This document shows positions 1-8,437 of a DNA stretch of 64,000 nt, piece after piece. The DNA is from Thermohalobaculum sp038534135 (GTDB lineage: Bacteria > Pseudomonadota > Alphaproteobacteria > Rhodobacterales > Rhodobacteraceae). The notes under the pieces were generated by a model that saw only the letters and a list, made by a program, of their open reading frames with translations, was not told the origin of the DNA and made no database searches. The translations under genes and the position numbers were made by a program. Positions within the stretch are counted from its first letter, which is position 1, and each line of letters opens with the position of its first letter. The stretch is from assembly GCA_038534135.1 (NCBI GenBank), contig JBCAXJ010000021.1, positions 4,841-68,840 of the forward strand, given 5' to 3'.

Positions 1-1227
1 CTGGGCGACGACCGGCACTACATCTACAGTCCGGGCGACGAGGTGATCGAATTCTCGAGCCAAGGATACGACCGGACCTACAGCTCGATCTCCTTCGCGC
101 TCGGAGCGCATGTCGAAGCGGGAACGGCACTCGGGACCGATGACATCGACATTGCGGGCAATGACATCAACAATTGGATCGGCGGAAACAGCGGCCAGAA
201 CGTGCTTCGCGGTGGCGGCGGGCGCGACCGGCTGATCGGCCTGGACGGCGATGACACCCTGCATGGCGGTGCCGGCAACGACGTGCTCGAAGGCGGGGCC
301 GGGGCCGATGTCTTCCGGTTTGCCTCTGGCACGGGCACGGACAACATTCTCGACTTCGAAGTCGGTGTGGATACCATCGATGTCTCGGCGCTCGGCATTG
401 CCTATGCCGACATGACGATCATCGACCATGTGCACGGTTCCCTGATCATCTGGGACGACCCGGGCGATGTCGGCAGCCGCGGATACCTGGTGGTCGTCGG
501 GGTGGACACGTCCGAACTCGACCTTGGCGCATTCACCACGGCCTTTGGGAACACGCAGCCCGCAATCCTGGGCACGGACGGCGCTGAAATCCTGACCGGC
601 AGCCAGATCGGCGACGAGATCATCGCCCTGGGCGGCAATGACCAGTTGCTGGGTGAGGGCGGTGCCGACACGTTGATCGGCGGCGCCGGGAATGACCGTT
701 ACTTTGTCGATAACGTGGCAGACATCGTCGTCGAACTCGCGGGCGAAGGCGACGACCTTGTCTATGCCGAGGTCGACTTCACCCTGTCGGACAATGTCGA
801 GGATGCGCGGGCCACCGGACCATCGGACGTCAATCTCACCGGCAATGCCGAGGCCAACTGGTTGACGGGAAATGCCAGCAGCAATGTGCTGAGCGGGGGC
901 GCCGGGAAAGACCGCCTGCAAGGATGGGAAGGAAGCGACACGCTGATCGGGGACACCGGAAACGATGTTCTTGAGGGCGGCACGGGAAGCGATGTCTTTG
1001 TCTTCAACCTGGGCGACGGGGTCGACGTGATCCTCGATTTCGAGGATGGTCTGGACAGGATCGACATATCTTCGCAGGGCCTGTCCTTCGCGGATCTGCG
1101 GATCGTGACCTCGGGTGCGAATGTGATCGTTTTCTACGACCGGTCGGACCCGGCCGATTATGGGCTTGTCACCGTCAACAACCTGGGCGTCAGCGACCTG
1201 ACCGCAGCCGACTTCATCCTGATCTGA
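1..1227 (+). CDS. RTX calcium-binding protein, C-terminal part (5' end outside window)
   Basis: The reading frame is open from base 1, and its first codons already encode an RTX-type repeat, so the gene starts upstream of the window. Two similar modules of about 190 residues are visible. Each has glycine/aspartate-rich nonapeptide blocks (GGxGxDxLx, e.g. GGAGNDVLEGGAGADVF) followed by a beta-rich spacer starting 'DNILDFEVGVDTIDVS'. Such repeats fold as Ca2+-binding beta-rolls in proteins exported by type I secretion, so an extracellular or surface location is expected. No T1SS gene is in the window. The modules closely resemble the last three modules of the giant RTX protein at 55874-62050. 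The role cannot be told because the N-terminal part is missing. Confidence 0.88.
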   Translation: MGDDRHYIYSPGDEVIEFSSQGYDRTYSSISFALGAHVEAGTALGTDDIDIAGNDINNWIGGNSGQNVLRGGGGRDRLIGLDGDDTLHGGAGNDVLEGGAGADVFRFASGTGTDNILDFEVGVDTIDVSALGIAYADMTIIDHVHGSLIIWDDPGDVGSRGYLVVVGVDTSELDLGAFTTAFGNTQPAILGTDGAEILTGSQIGDEIIALGGNDQLLGEGGADTLIGGAGNDRYFVDNVADIVVELAGEGDDLVYAEVDFTLSDNVEDARATGPSDVNLTGNAEANWLTGNASSNVLSGGAGKDRLQGWEGSDTLIGDTGNDVLEGGTGSDVFVFNLGDGVDVILDFEDGLDRIDISSQGLSFADLRIVTSGANVIVFYDRSDPADYGLVTVNNLGVSDLTAADFILI

Positions 1228-1267
1228 ACCGCACATGCGGGCTCGCACCGTGATCTGAAACGCGAAT

Positions 1268-1289
1268 GGGCCGCCCATCGGGACGGCCC
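1268..1289. terminator. Possible bidirectional terminator hairpin
   Basis: GGGCCG (1268-1273) pairs with CGGCCC (1284-1289) between two convergent genes, the RTX gene (+) and the cytochrome P460 gene (-). There is no clear T-tract, so the call rests on position and stem only. Confidence 0.4.
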
Positions 1290-1311
1290 AGATCTGCGCA
1301 GATCGCATCGA

Positions 1312-1932
1312 TCAGTTCGCGGTGCGATATTCCTCGGGCGGGAAGAACGCCGCATCCTGAGCGTCCAGCGTGGCCGCATGGCACTCGTGGCAGAAGGCCA
1401 TCTTCTCGGACTTGTTGCCGTTTGTGCGCTGGTACTTTCCGTTCGGGAACAGGCGCGTGTAGACCCAGCCATCCGGGGCCGCGTCCGCGGCGACCTTCTC
1501 CATCAGGAACAACGGGCCGCGCTTCACCTCGCCCTTCGAGATCCGGAAGCTCTCCTTCGCGAAGATCGTACCGACCGGGAATTTCGCGCCGTCCATGTCT
1601 TCCCACTTGGTATAGAGATCCGCGCCCAGATCGTTGACGTAGTGGTTGACGAACATCTTCCCGTGCGTGGCCGACACCAGCGGCGCTGTCGTGACCAGCT
1701 TCCAATCCTTGTAGCCAGGCACACCCGGCACGTCCGTCGCCTTGGAGTACCCCTCGAGCAGCTTGGCCTCGATGCAGGCGTACAGCGCGTTCGCCTGATC
1801 CTGGACGACGTCGTCCCGTTTGAGGTCGGTCTTGCAGGCCTCGGCATGGACGTCCGTCACCGATGTCAAACCGATCGCCAGCGCCATGGCGCCCGCAAAT
1901 CCGGCAAAACCGAACCGCAGAATAATGCTCAT
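1312..1932 (-). CDS. Cytochrome P460-family haem protein, exported
   Basis: The 206-residue product has an N-terminal signal peptide (hydrophobic GFAGAMALAIGL, cleavage near VHAEA). A CHECH motif near the C-terminus is the CxxCH for covalent haem c. The middle part (phenylalanine/lysine-rich, 'KFPVGTIFAKESF', 'GPLFLMEKVA') resembles the cytochrome P460 domain of periplasmic proteins acting on hydroxylamine or small nitrogen compounds. The substrate here is unknown. The start at 1932 is chosen because GAAGGGG lies just upstream and the signal peptide starts there; a longer reading to 2019 lacks these. It is transcribed alone, convergent with the RTX gene. Confidence 0.8.
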   Translation of the reverse strand: MSIILRFGFAGFAGAMALAIGLTSVTDVHAEACKTDLKRDDVVQDQANALYACIEAKLLEGYSKATDVPGVPGYKDWKLVTTAPLVSATHGKMFVNHYVNDLGADLYTKWEDMDGAKFPVGTIFAKESFRISKGEVKRGPLFLMEKVAADAAPDGWVYTRLFPNGKYQRTNGNKSEKMAFCHECHAATLDAQDAAFFPPEEYRTAN

Positions 1933-2049
1933 TTTTGTATCCCCTTCATTGTCTGGATTTAGACCGGACCAGCTCCGGTTTGTGCAGAACTCTAGGGATG
2001 CACGGTCGGTCTGCACCAATCACCCTTTCACACGTCCATGTGAGAGGCC

Positions 2050-2124
2050 TGCAACACTTGGCTTGGCAGCGCTTGGCTGCACGCTTTGCCACACATTCGG
2101 CCACACACGTGGCCGCACACTTGG
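2050..2124. repeat. Imperfect 12-bp tandem repeats upstream of the glycosyltransferase gene
   Basis: Successive 12-mers from 2077 read CTGCACGCTTTG, CCACACATTCGG, CCACACACGTGG and CCGCACACTTGG. More diverged copies lie at 2050-2061 and 2065-2076. The array ends 54 bp before the start codon at 2179, so it lies in the promoter or leader region. Function unknown. Confidence 0.5.
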
Positions 2125-2178
2125 CATTGCCGGTCGTTGGCGAGGCGTGTAGGGCGGGGAAGCGGTCAGGAGGACCCG

Positions 2179-3840
2179 ATGACCACTCTGGCAACAGCGT
2201 CGATCTTTCATCACCCGGATGCGGTCGAATCCGACGACAAGCCGCTGGCCGGGCGCCGCACGGCAGGTCAGTCCTTCCTGGCGGGATACGCAAGGCACGT
2301 CCAGGCCGACAAGCTGCATTGCGTCGCGCAGAACCAGGCGCACATCGATCATTTCTGCGAACTGATCCAGGATTATGGCTGGGAGGGAGACGTTACCGGC
2401 GCGATGACACACCAACCTGCGGCGCTGGGCGATCCGGGTGTGGTCTTTCTGCCGGGGCCGGGTCTTGGTGCCCATGCCTGGCCGCGGCGCCGGGTTGGGC
2501 AAAGGATCTACTCGCTCTGCGGGATCACTCACACGGTGTCGACCCGCCGGATCATGGAGGGCTTGTTCGACTCTCTCACCGAGCCGGTCGAGGAATGGGA
2601 CGCGATCATCTGCACCTCGGACGCCGTGCACAGCGTGGTGAAGGCCGAACTGGACGAGGCCGACATCTACCTTCGCCGCCGTTTCGGCGCGCGCCGCGTG
2701 CCGCGCCCGCAACTGCCGGTCATCCCGCTCGGGATCGATACAAGCCGTTTCGCCCGAAGCGACAGCCTGCGCGCAAAGTGGCGCCGCGAATACGACGTGC
2801 CCGAAGACGGGATCGTCGTGATGTCCATGGGGCGCCTGACGGTCTTTGAGAAAATGCATCCGGCGCCGCTGTTCATCGCGCTTGAGACCGCAGCGCGGAC
2901 GACCGAGGTTCCGATCACCCTGCTTATGGTCGGCTGGTTCGGCGACGATGCGACCGAAAAGCTCCACCGCGAAGCAGCGGCACGCTTGGCGCCGTCGGTC
3001 CGGGTCGAGTTCCCGAACGGGCGCGACGCCGATCTGCGTTACGAGATCTGGTCGGCGGCCGACATCTTCACCCTGCCGGTCGACAACATCCAGGAAACCT
3101 ATGGCCTGGCGCCGGTCGAGGCGATGGCGGCAGGTCTGCCGGTGGTGTGCTCGGATTGGGACGGGTTCAAGGACACGATCGTCGATTCCGAGACCGGCAT
3201 CCGCGTGCGTACGTTGTTCTCGCGCGGTGGTTTCGGGCGCACGATCGCAGAGAGGTTCGAGGATGGACGCGACAGCTACCTCCAGTATCTCGGCTTCGTC
3301 CAGCAGCGGACCGTCGTCGACATCCCCGAGATGACCGTCGCGTTCGTCAACCTGATCCAGAACCCCGATCTGCGTGCCCGGATGGGTGCCGCAGGCAAGG
3401 CGCGGGCGCGGCAACTCTACGATTGGGAAGCCATCATTCCGCAATACCAGGCACTGTGGGGGGAGCTGAACGCCCGCAGGTCGCGCGGCATTCCCTCGTC
3501 CCCGCGCGAGGGTGACGAGGCGGCGAACCCGTCGGGCATGGATCCGTTCCGACTTTACGCACGCTATCCGACCGACGCGATCACAAATGTCAGCGTTCTT
3601 TCCGCGGATCGCGCGGTCTCGGTCGACGAAGTCCAGGATCTGGTCGTGCTCACCGGGGCTGCGTACCTGAAGCGCCTGGTGACCGCGCGCGAACACATCG
3701 CGATGATCAGCGAGATGATTCACCGCGACGGGCCAATCCGGCTGGATCAGGTTATCGAGGCGTCTGGTCTCTCGCCCGGCGGAGCGGAAGGTGCTGTCCT
3801 TTGGCTGGCCAAGTTTGGCCTGGTGCGGATCACCGTGTGA
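2179..3840 (+). CDS. Glycosyltransferase family 4 (GT-B) with C-terminal extension
   Basis: The 553-residue cytoplasmic protein has a GT4-like core. Features are 'VIPLGIDTSRF' at the interdomain linker, 'SMGRLTVFEKMHPA' opening the nucleotide-sugar domain, and the E-x7-E signature ETYGLAPVEAMAAGLPVV that binds the activated sugar. About 100 residues after the core form an extra C-terminal domain without a recognised family, perhaps winged-helix-like ('IRLDQVIEASGLSPGGAEGAV'). The ATG at 2179 follows the ribosome site GTCAGGAGG. It heads a tight operon: the sulfotransferase starts 11 bp after its stop, then a cupin. This suggests sugar transfer followed by sulfation of a glycan, lipid or small molecule; the acceptor is unknown. 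Confidence 0.85.
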   Translation: MTTLATASIFHHPDAVESDDKPLAGRRTAGQSFLAGYARHVQADKLHCVAQNQAHIDHFCELIQDYGWEGDVTGAMTHQPAALGDPGVVFLPGPGLGAHAWPRRRVGQRIYSLCGITHTVSTRRIMEGLFDSLTEPVEEWDAIICTSDAVHSVVKAELDEADIYLRRRFGARRVPRPQLPVIPLGIDTSRFARSDSLRAKWRREYDVPEDGIVVMSMGRLTVFEKMHPAPLFIALETAARTTEVPITLLMVGWFGDDATEKLHREAAARLAPSVRVEFPNGRDADLRYEIWSAADIFTLPVDNIQETYGLAPVEAMAAGLPVVCSDWDGFKDTIVDSETGIRVRTLFSRGGFGRTIAERFEDGRDSYLQYLGFVQQRTVVDIPEMTVAFVNLIQNPDLRARMGAAGKARARQLYDWEAIIPQYQALWGELNARRSRGIPSSPREGDEAANPSGMDPFRLYARYPTDAITNVSVLSADRAVSVDEVQDLVVLTGAAYLKRLVTAREHIAMISEMIHRDGPIRLDQVIEASGLSPGGAEGAVLWLAKFGLVRITV

Positions 3841-3850
3841 GGGCGAGCGC

Positions 3851-4585
3851 ATGATCATCCTCAACGCAGGTGTTCCCCGCTCCGGCACCGTTCTGGTCAA
3901 CGCCATCCTGCGCCAGCTCTTCGAGCGCAACGGCGTCCGGATCGGGCAGTCCAACCCGCACGGCAAACAGTTGCCGATACTGATCCGGCGCCTCCAACAG
4001 GCCGGGCACGACCGGCACAAGACGATCCTGGTGCACACGCACACCTGGAACGCCGAGACCGCAGCGCTGGTGGCGGGCTCGCCCTACGTCACCGGTTTCA
4101 TCAATTTCCGCGATCCGCGCGATGTCTGCGTCTCGCTGATGAAGCTGCACGACCACGACTTCGATGCCGCCGCCCAGATGGTCGAGACCAACTTCAGGAT
4201 CTTCGAACAGGCCAGCCAAGCCGCGTGCATGATGGTGATCCCCTACGAACTGCTGATCGCCGACAGGCCAGGTCACATCTTCCAGATCGCCCGGCGGCTG
4301 GGCCTGTGGCCCGGCCTGGACGAGATTGCCGAGATTGACGCTGCAACTTCGGTCGATACGCACAGAGCCGTCATGGACAAGGTGAACTCTGGCGAGATGG
4401 ATGGTCTGACCCGCCGCCAGAACACCAACCGCGTGATGACCGAGGATTCCCGGACACTGATCAATGACCGGCATATCCAAAGCGGTGCCAAGGGCCGGTG
4501 GCGCGATGAACTGACCGAGGCCCAGCAAAACGCCGCGAACGAGCGCTTCCATGATATTCTGACGCGGTACGGATACGAACTCTAA
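3851..4585 (+). CDS. Sulfotransferase-family protein (PAPS-dependent)
   Basis: The 244-residue protein begins with GVPRSGTVLVN, the P-loop-like 5'-phosphosulfate-binding loop of sulfotransferases. It carries 'INFRDPRDVCVSLM', the usual 3'-phosphate-binding RDPRD segment. Family members move sulfate from PAPS to hydroxyl or amino groups; the acceptor here is unknown. The start at 3851 lies just after the stop of the glycosyltransferase gene (3840), and the DMSP-lyase-like gene follows 11 bp after its own stop, so the three are probably co-transcribed. No signal peptide or membrane segment is seen, so cytoplasmic. Confidence 0.82.
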   Translation: MIILNAGVPRSGTVLVNAILRQLFERNGVRIGQSNPHGKQLPILIRRLQQAGHDRHKTILVHTHTWNAETAALVAGSPYVTGFINFRDPRDVCVSLMKLHDHDFDAAAQMVETNFRIFEQASQAACMMVIPYELLIADRPGHIFQIARRLGLWPGLDEIAEIDAATSVDTHRAVMDKVNSGEMDGLTRRQNTNRVMTEDSRTLINDRHIQSGAKGRWRDELTEAQQNAANERFHDILTRYGYEL

Positions 4586-4596
4586 GGACACGGCGG

Positions 4597-5214
4597 ATGC
4601 ACCAGGCCATCGATGAGTTGGCCCATAGGGTCACGGCTTTGCTGATTGTGAAAGCGCGTGAGCTTGGCCTGTCCCAGGAGCAGATCGTCTCGATCCGTCC
4701 GATGGCCGAGGTTGAGCCTCATGCCATTCCGGCCCTGGGAGAGATCTGCGGCCCGCTTCCCGAGGCCTGTCCGGAAACAGACGCGGTTTGCCGCGCGGTT
4801 CAGCGCGCCGCACCGTACCTGCGCTGGCGGCGCACATACTCTGAAGCGGACGGTTTTCCCGCAGCCTTTCTGACCCGCTACGGCTGGTTCGACGTGGCCG
4901 GGCCCGACGGACCCTATGGTGCCGACGGATTGCGGATCATGATCGGATATTGGGGCGATGGCCTGTTCTACCCGGATCACAGCCACGAACAGGAAGAACA
5001 CTACCTGGTGCTGGCCGGATCTGCGTGGTTCCGGCTTGGGGATGAACCGCTGCGCCGTGTGGATGCGGGCGAGGTTTTTCACACGCCGTCCGGAACCGTT
5101 CATGCGGCCGAGATGCGGGATGAACCTCTGATGGCAATGGCCATTTGGCGCGCCCAGGATCTGACGGTGCGCGTCCACCTGACGGACTCCGATCGCAATG
5201 TCGAGATTGGATAG
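4597..5214 (+). CDS. DMSP-lyase-family cupin (DddQ-like)
   Basis: This is a 205-residue cupin with a well-formed motif 1 (HSHEQEEHYLVLAG: H128, H130, E134) and motif 2 (GEVFHTPSGTVH: H169). Tyrosines at 125 and 136 sit where DddQ enzymes carry metal-site tyrosines. The segment before the barrel (WRRTY, FLTRYGWFDVAG) and the tail (PLMAMAIWR) also follow the DddQ pattern. DddQ enzymes cleave dimethylsulfoniopropionate to dimethyl sulfide and acrylate, and many marine roseobacters have one. The family match is good by eye, but activity on DMSP is inferred, since relatives with other substrates exist. Its place behind a glycosyltransferase and a sulfotransferase is not a standard ddd neighbourhood. 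Confidence 0.72.
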   Translation: MHQAIDELAHRVTALLIVKARELGLSQEQIVSIRPMAEVEPHAIPALGEICGPLPEACPETDAVCRAVQRAAPYLRWRRTYSEADGFPAAFLTRYGWFDVAGPDGPYGADGLRIMIGYWGDGLFYPDHSHEQEEHYLVLAGSAWFRLGDEPLRRVDAGEVFHTPSGTVHAAEMRDEPLMAMAIWRAQDLTVRVHLTDSDRNVEIG

Positions 5215-5404
5215 TCCGGTCTTTGCCCGAGCTTCCTGGGCCAAGGGTTTGCCCACGTGAACATCGACCTGAACAAAGTTTATCCACGTTGATATCCATC
5301 TCCCGCGCTCGGCCAAGGTGGGTATGTCGTTCACCTCAAACGGTGCCGGTTTCGACCAAGGACACCCGCTTGTCAGGGTCGTCCATGCGTGACACTCTCA
5401 GAAG

Positions 5405-5788
5405 ATGTTGCGCGCGACCGTTCTGTCCGTCCTGCTGTTGATCCCGGAGGCCTCCAGGGCCGATGACTACGCGCCGGGCGAGAAGCTGACCCTGTTCCAT
5501 TGCGGCCGCTGCCACGTCATCAACGAGCGGAATAAGTACGGTAGCATCGGCTCGACACCGTCCTTTGGCGCGCTCAGGACGCTCGACGACTGGGAGAACC
5601 GGTTCGACGCGTTCTACACGCTGGCGCCGCACCCGGCTTTCACGCAGATCGAAGGGGTGACCGATCCGTTCCCGATCAACCGCCCCTCGCCAATCCATCC
5701 GATGGAGATGACGCTGGAGGACATCCGGATCATCAAGGCATTTGCCGAAACGATCCCGCCGAAGGATCTGGGAGCCGAAGTTCGCTGA
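5405..5788 (+). CDS. Small mono-haem c-type cytochrome-like protein, exported
   Basis: The 127-residue protein has a short signal peptide (LRATVLSVLLLIPEASRA). The CGRCH motif just after the mature N-terminus is the CxxCH haem c attachment site. 'HPMEMTLEDIRIIKAF' near the C-terminus could supply the axial methionine. Mature size (about 108 residues) fits a periplasmic class I-like cytochrome. A weak AGAAG precedes the ATG at 5405. It follows the cupin gene by 190 bp and is convergent with the YceI-OmpA gene. Redox partner unknown. Confidence 0.72.
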   Translation: MLRATVLSVLLLIPEASRADDYAPGEKLTLFHCGRCHVINERNKYGSIGSTPSFGALRTLDDWENRFDAFYTLAPHPAFTQIEGVTDPFPINRPSPIHPMEMTLEDIRIIKAFAETIPPKDLGAEVR

Positions 5789-5803
5789 CCGCGTGTCGGG
5801 CGA

Positions 5804-6898
5804 TCAGCCATCCAGTGCTGTAAACTCGATCCTGCGATTGCGCTGCTTGTTCTGGGTCGAGGTATTCGGGAACGCGGGCTGGCTTTCGCCGTGACCAACG
5901 CTGGAAATCCGACCGTACTCGATGCCGTTCTGGATCAGGTAAGCCGTCACCGCCCCGGCGCGTGCTTCGGAAAGCCTTTGATTGGTGGAGGCGTCGCCAT
6001 CTGAGTCCGTATGGCCCGCAACCTCGATCTTCATGCCGGGGCAGCGACGCACGATGTCGACAACATTGCTCAAGAGCGGCAGGCTTTCGGAGTCAAGCTC
6101 GGCGCTTCCGGATCGGAAAAAGATGTTCCCCGTCCGCGACAGGATCTCGAAGCGCCCGACGCAGGCAGCCGCATCGAAATTGCCCGTCGTCTCGAGCGCG
6201 ACAGGCGTCACCGATGGCGTACCCGAGGAACTGATCTGGGAGGTCACGGTCTCGGACGCAGCGGCAGTCGCGACGCCATCGCGCAGGAAAACGAAGTCAA
6301 AGCTCAAGGTGGCAATCGGCACGATCGTGACATTCGCGGCCTCCTGAAGTTTCTGAAGGCCCTCGGCCAAGCCAAAATCGGAGACGGCCAGAATGATCGG
6401 GTTCGTGGTTGCAACCGCGACGCGGTTTTGATCCAGCAACGTCACCATGATCCGGTCGGTGCGTTCGGCCCGAACGCCGTGCAGGTCGATCGAGTAATTC
6501 AGATCCACAGCCCTGCGTTGCCCTGGCTGCAAGCCGGCAACCATGCTCGGCGTCAGCCGGGTTTCGATCACGGCTTCCGGGTACTTGAAGGTTTCAAAAA
6601 ACAAGAAGCGCATCCGGACGTTTCGCAGATCGATCTTCGTGTCAATCGAGTCCAGCAGGACCTTGACCGTGGCTGACCCGTCGCTGGCGATCCCTCCCCC
6701 GAACGTCGCGAACCGGCTACTTTCGGCGATCACCTGTTTCTTGATCGAAAGCACCCGGATCTCGGACGCCTCGGTGTCAATCGTCCAGCCCGGTGCAAAC
6801 GGATTTGATGCTTGAGAATTTGCGACTGCGCCGGAGCACACTGCGATGACCGCCGCGAACATCGCGGTCGTCGCGAACTGCCGGAGTTCCATAATCAT
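5804..6898 (-). CDS. YceI-like/OmpA-family envelope protein
   Basis: The 364-residue precursor has a signal peptide (residues about 1-27). A YceI-like lipocalin-type beta domain follows (from 'WTIDTEASEIRVLSIKKQ' to about residue 215), then a linker. The C-terminal OmpA peptidoglycan-binding domain (about 245-364) has the conserved 'VAGHTDSDGD' and 'NQRLSEARAGAV' segments. OmpA domains hold proteins to peptidoglycan; YceI domains bind isoprenoid or amphiphilic ligands. The pairing suggests a cell-wall-anchored periplasmic binding protein. It is divergent from the caspase gene across 151 bp. Confidence 0.82.
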   Translation of the reverse strand: MIMELRQFATTAMFAAVIAVCSGAVANSQASNPFAPGWTIDTEASEIRVLSIKKQVIAESSRFATFGGGIASDGSATVKVLLDSIDTKIDLRNVRMRFLFFETFKYPEAVIETRLTPSMVAGLQPGQRRAVDLNYSIDLHGVRAERTDRIMVTLLDQNRVAVATTNPIILAVSDFGLAEGLQKLQEAANVTIVPIATLSFDFVFLRDGVATAAASETVTSQISSSGTPSVTPVALETTGNFDAAACVGRFEILSRTGNIFFRSGSAELDSESLPLLSNVVDIVRRCPGMKIEVAGHTDSDGDASTNQRLSEARAGAVTAYLIQNGIEYGRISSVGHGESQPAFPNTSTQNKQRNRRIEFTALDG

Positions 6899-7049
6899 TC
6901 CAATCTCTCCGTCGTTGTTTCCCGTTCGCTAACCGGGCGATGGTTGAATAGTACACGAGTGCGCTTGACTTTTCGCTAATCAGCGATCCCTTGCCAAGGG
7001 CGCTGCGTTCGTCTTGGATATCGCGGGAGCACAGGGAGCAAGCTGACAT

Positions 7050-8285
7050 ATGAGCACTGTCCGTGCGACGATCATGAAGCTGGCAATTCTGTTCTCCCTG
7101 GCCGCGACGACGGGCTGGGCCGAGGAACGGGTTGCGCTGGTGATCGGGAACGGAGCGTATCGCTCCATCACGCCGCTCGACAATCCGGTCAATGACGCCG
7201 TGTTGATGGCGTCTCAGCTAGAGTTGGCCGGGTTTGAAGTGATCCAGGCCGTCGACACCGACCAGGCAACGATGAAACGCTCGATCGCGGCGTTCGGGCG
7301 GCGGTTGCGGAACCTGGGGCCCGAGGCAACCGGCCTGTTCTATTATGCAGGGCACGGGATCCAGTCCTTCGGAGCCAACTATCTGTTGCCGGTGGATACC
7401 GAGCTTTCGGACGCGGCCGATCTGCCGCTTGTCGGCGTGGACGCACAGTCGGTCCTGCAACAGATGCATTCGGCCCGGAACCGCACGAACATTGTCATAC
7501 TCGATGCCTGCCGGAACAATCCATTCGAGCAGATCCGGGAGTTTACTGACAACGGCCTGGCCGAGATGCGCGCGCCGACCGGGACGTTCCTGTCCTATGC
7601 GACCGAGCCGGGTGGCGTTGCCCTGGACGGGCTTGGCGGCAACAGTCCCTTCACACAGTCGTTGGCCGAAAAGCTGATCGAACCCGGTCTGGCGATTGAA
7701 CAGGTCTTCAAGCAGGTCAGGGTTTCGGTGCTTGAACAGACAAAGGGGCGCCAGACACCCTGGGACACGTCTTCGCTGACCGCCGATTTTCAGTTTGTTG
7801 CCCTGCCGGAACCCGAACGCCCCGACGAGGCGGCATTGATTGGGGACGCACAGAGCGCGGGGTCGGTCGAAGCCTATCTCGAGTATCTGCGCTACTACCC
7901 GGACGGGGCGTTTGCCGAGCTTGCCCGGGTCGAAATCGCGGCCTTGTCGCAAACCAAGGCGCCGGTGCCAGCGCCTGAACCGCCGTCGGATGGCGCCGTC
8001 ACATTCTCAGCGCAGTTGCCGAGCGATGATCCCGTATTGGCGGGAAAATCGATCGAAGACCTGATCGCATCCACGCCGCTTTTCTCTCCGATCGAGGGAT
8101 TGCCAGAGCAGCTCTGGAAAGACCAACCCTGTGCGAACTGTCATCAGTGGACCCGGGATGATCTGTGCGTGCAGGCCAACGTCTACGCCAGTGCTGACGG
8201 GACGCGTTCTCTTTCTGGCGAACACCCGTTGGGGACGGCATTCAAGAGTGCGCTCAGCGACTGGGCGCGGAACGATTGCCGCTGA
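7050..8285 (+). CDS. Caspase-family (peptidase C14) protein with C-terminal CxxCH
   Basis: The 411-residue exported protein has a hydrophobic leader ending at WAEE. A caspase p20-like domain follows, with the catalytic His in YYAGHG (H102) and Cys in LDACRNNPF (C154). After about residue 260 comes a proline-rich linker, then a C-terminal segment with CANCH (C361, C364, H365). That is a haem-c-type CxxCH, or less likely a metal site. Bacterial metacaspase-like proteins of this type are common in Rhodobacteraceae; the C-terminal motif is unusual. The ATG at 7050 follows CAGGGAGC; the in-frame ATG at 7074 lacks a ribosome site. Confidence 0.83.
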   Translation: MSTVRATIMKLAILFSLAATTGWAEERVALVIGNGAYRSITPLDNPVNDAVLMASQLELAGFEVIQAVDTDQATMKRSIAAFGRRLRNLGPEATGLFYYAGHGIQSFGANYLLPVDTELSDAADLPLVGVDAQSVLQQMHSARNRTNIVILDACRNNPFEQIREFTDNGLAEMRAPTGTFLSYATEPGGVALDGLGGNSPFTQSLAEKLIEPGLAIEQVFKQVRVSVLEQTKGRQTPWDTSSLTADFQFVALPEPERPDEAALIGDAQSAGSVEAYLEYLRYYPDGAFAELARVEIAALSQTKAPVPAPEPPSDGAVTFSAQLPSDDPVLAGKSIEDLIASTPLFSPIEGLPEQLWKDQPCANCHQWTRDDLCVQANVYASADGTRSLSGEHPLGTAFKSALSDWARNDCR

Positions 8286-8437
8286 CAAAGCCTGCGACGG
8301 ACCGGATGCAGCAGCGATGGTTCGGTCGCTGTGATCCGGGTGTCCTCAAGACCGCTCTGACGACACCAATTCCCCCTTTCCCGCCGTGAAACCTCTGTTA
8401 AGACTTGTGCTGGAGGCAGGAGGGGGCAGCCGCTGAC

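Noticed and set aside
2020..4044. A 674-codon open frame on the - strand opposite the glycosyltransferase gene
   Set aside because: Antisense to genes with clear GT4 and sulfotransferase motifs; no domain of its own.
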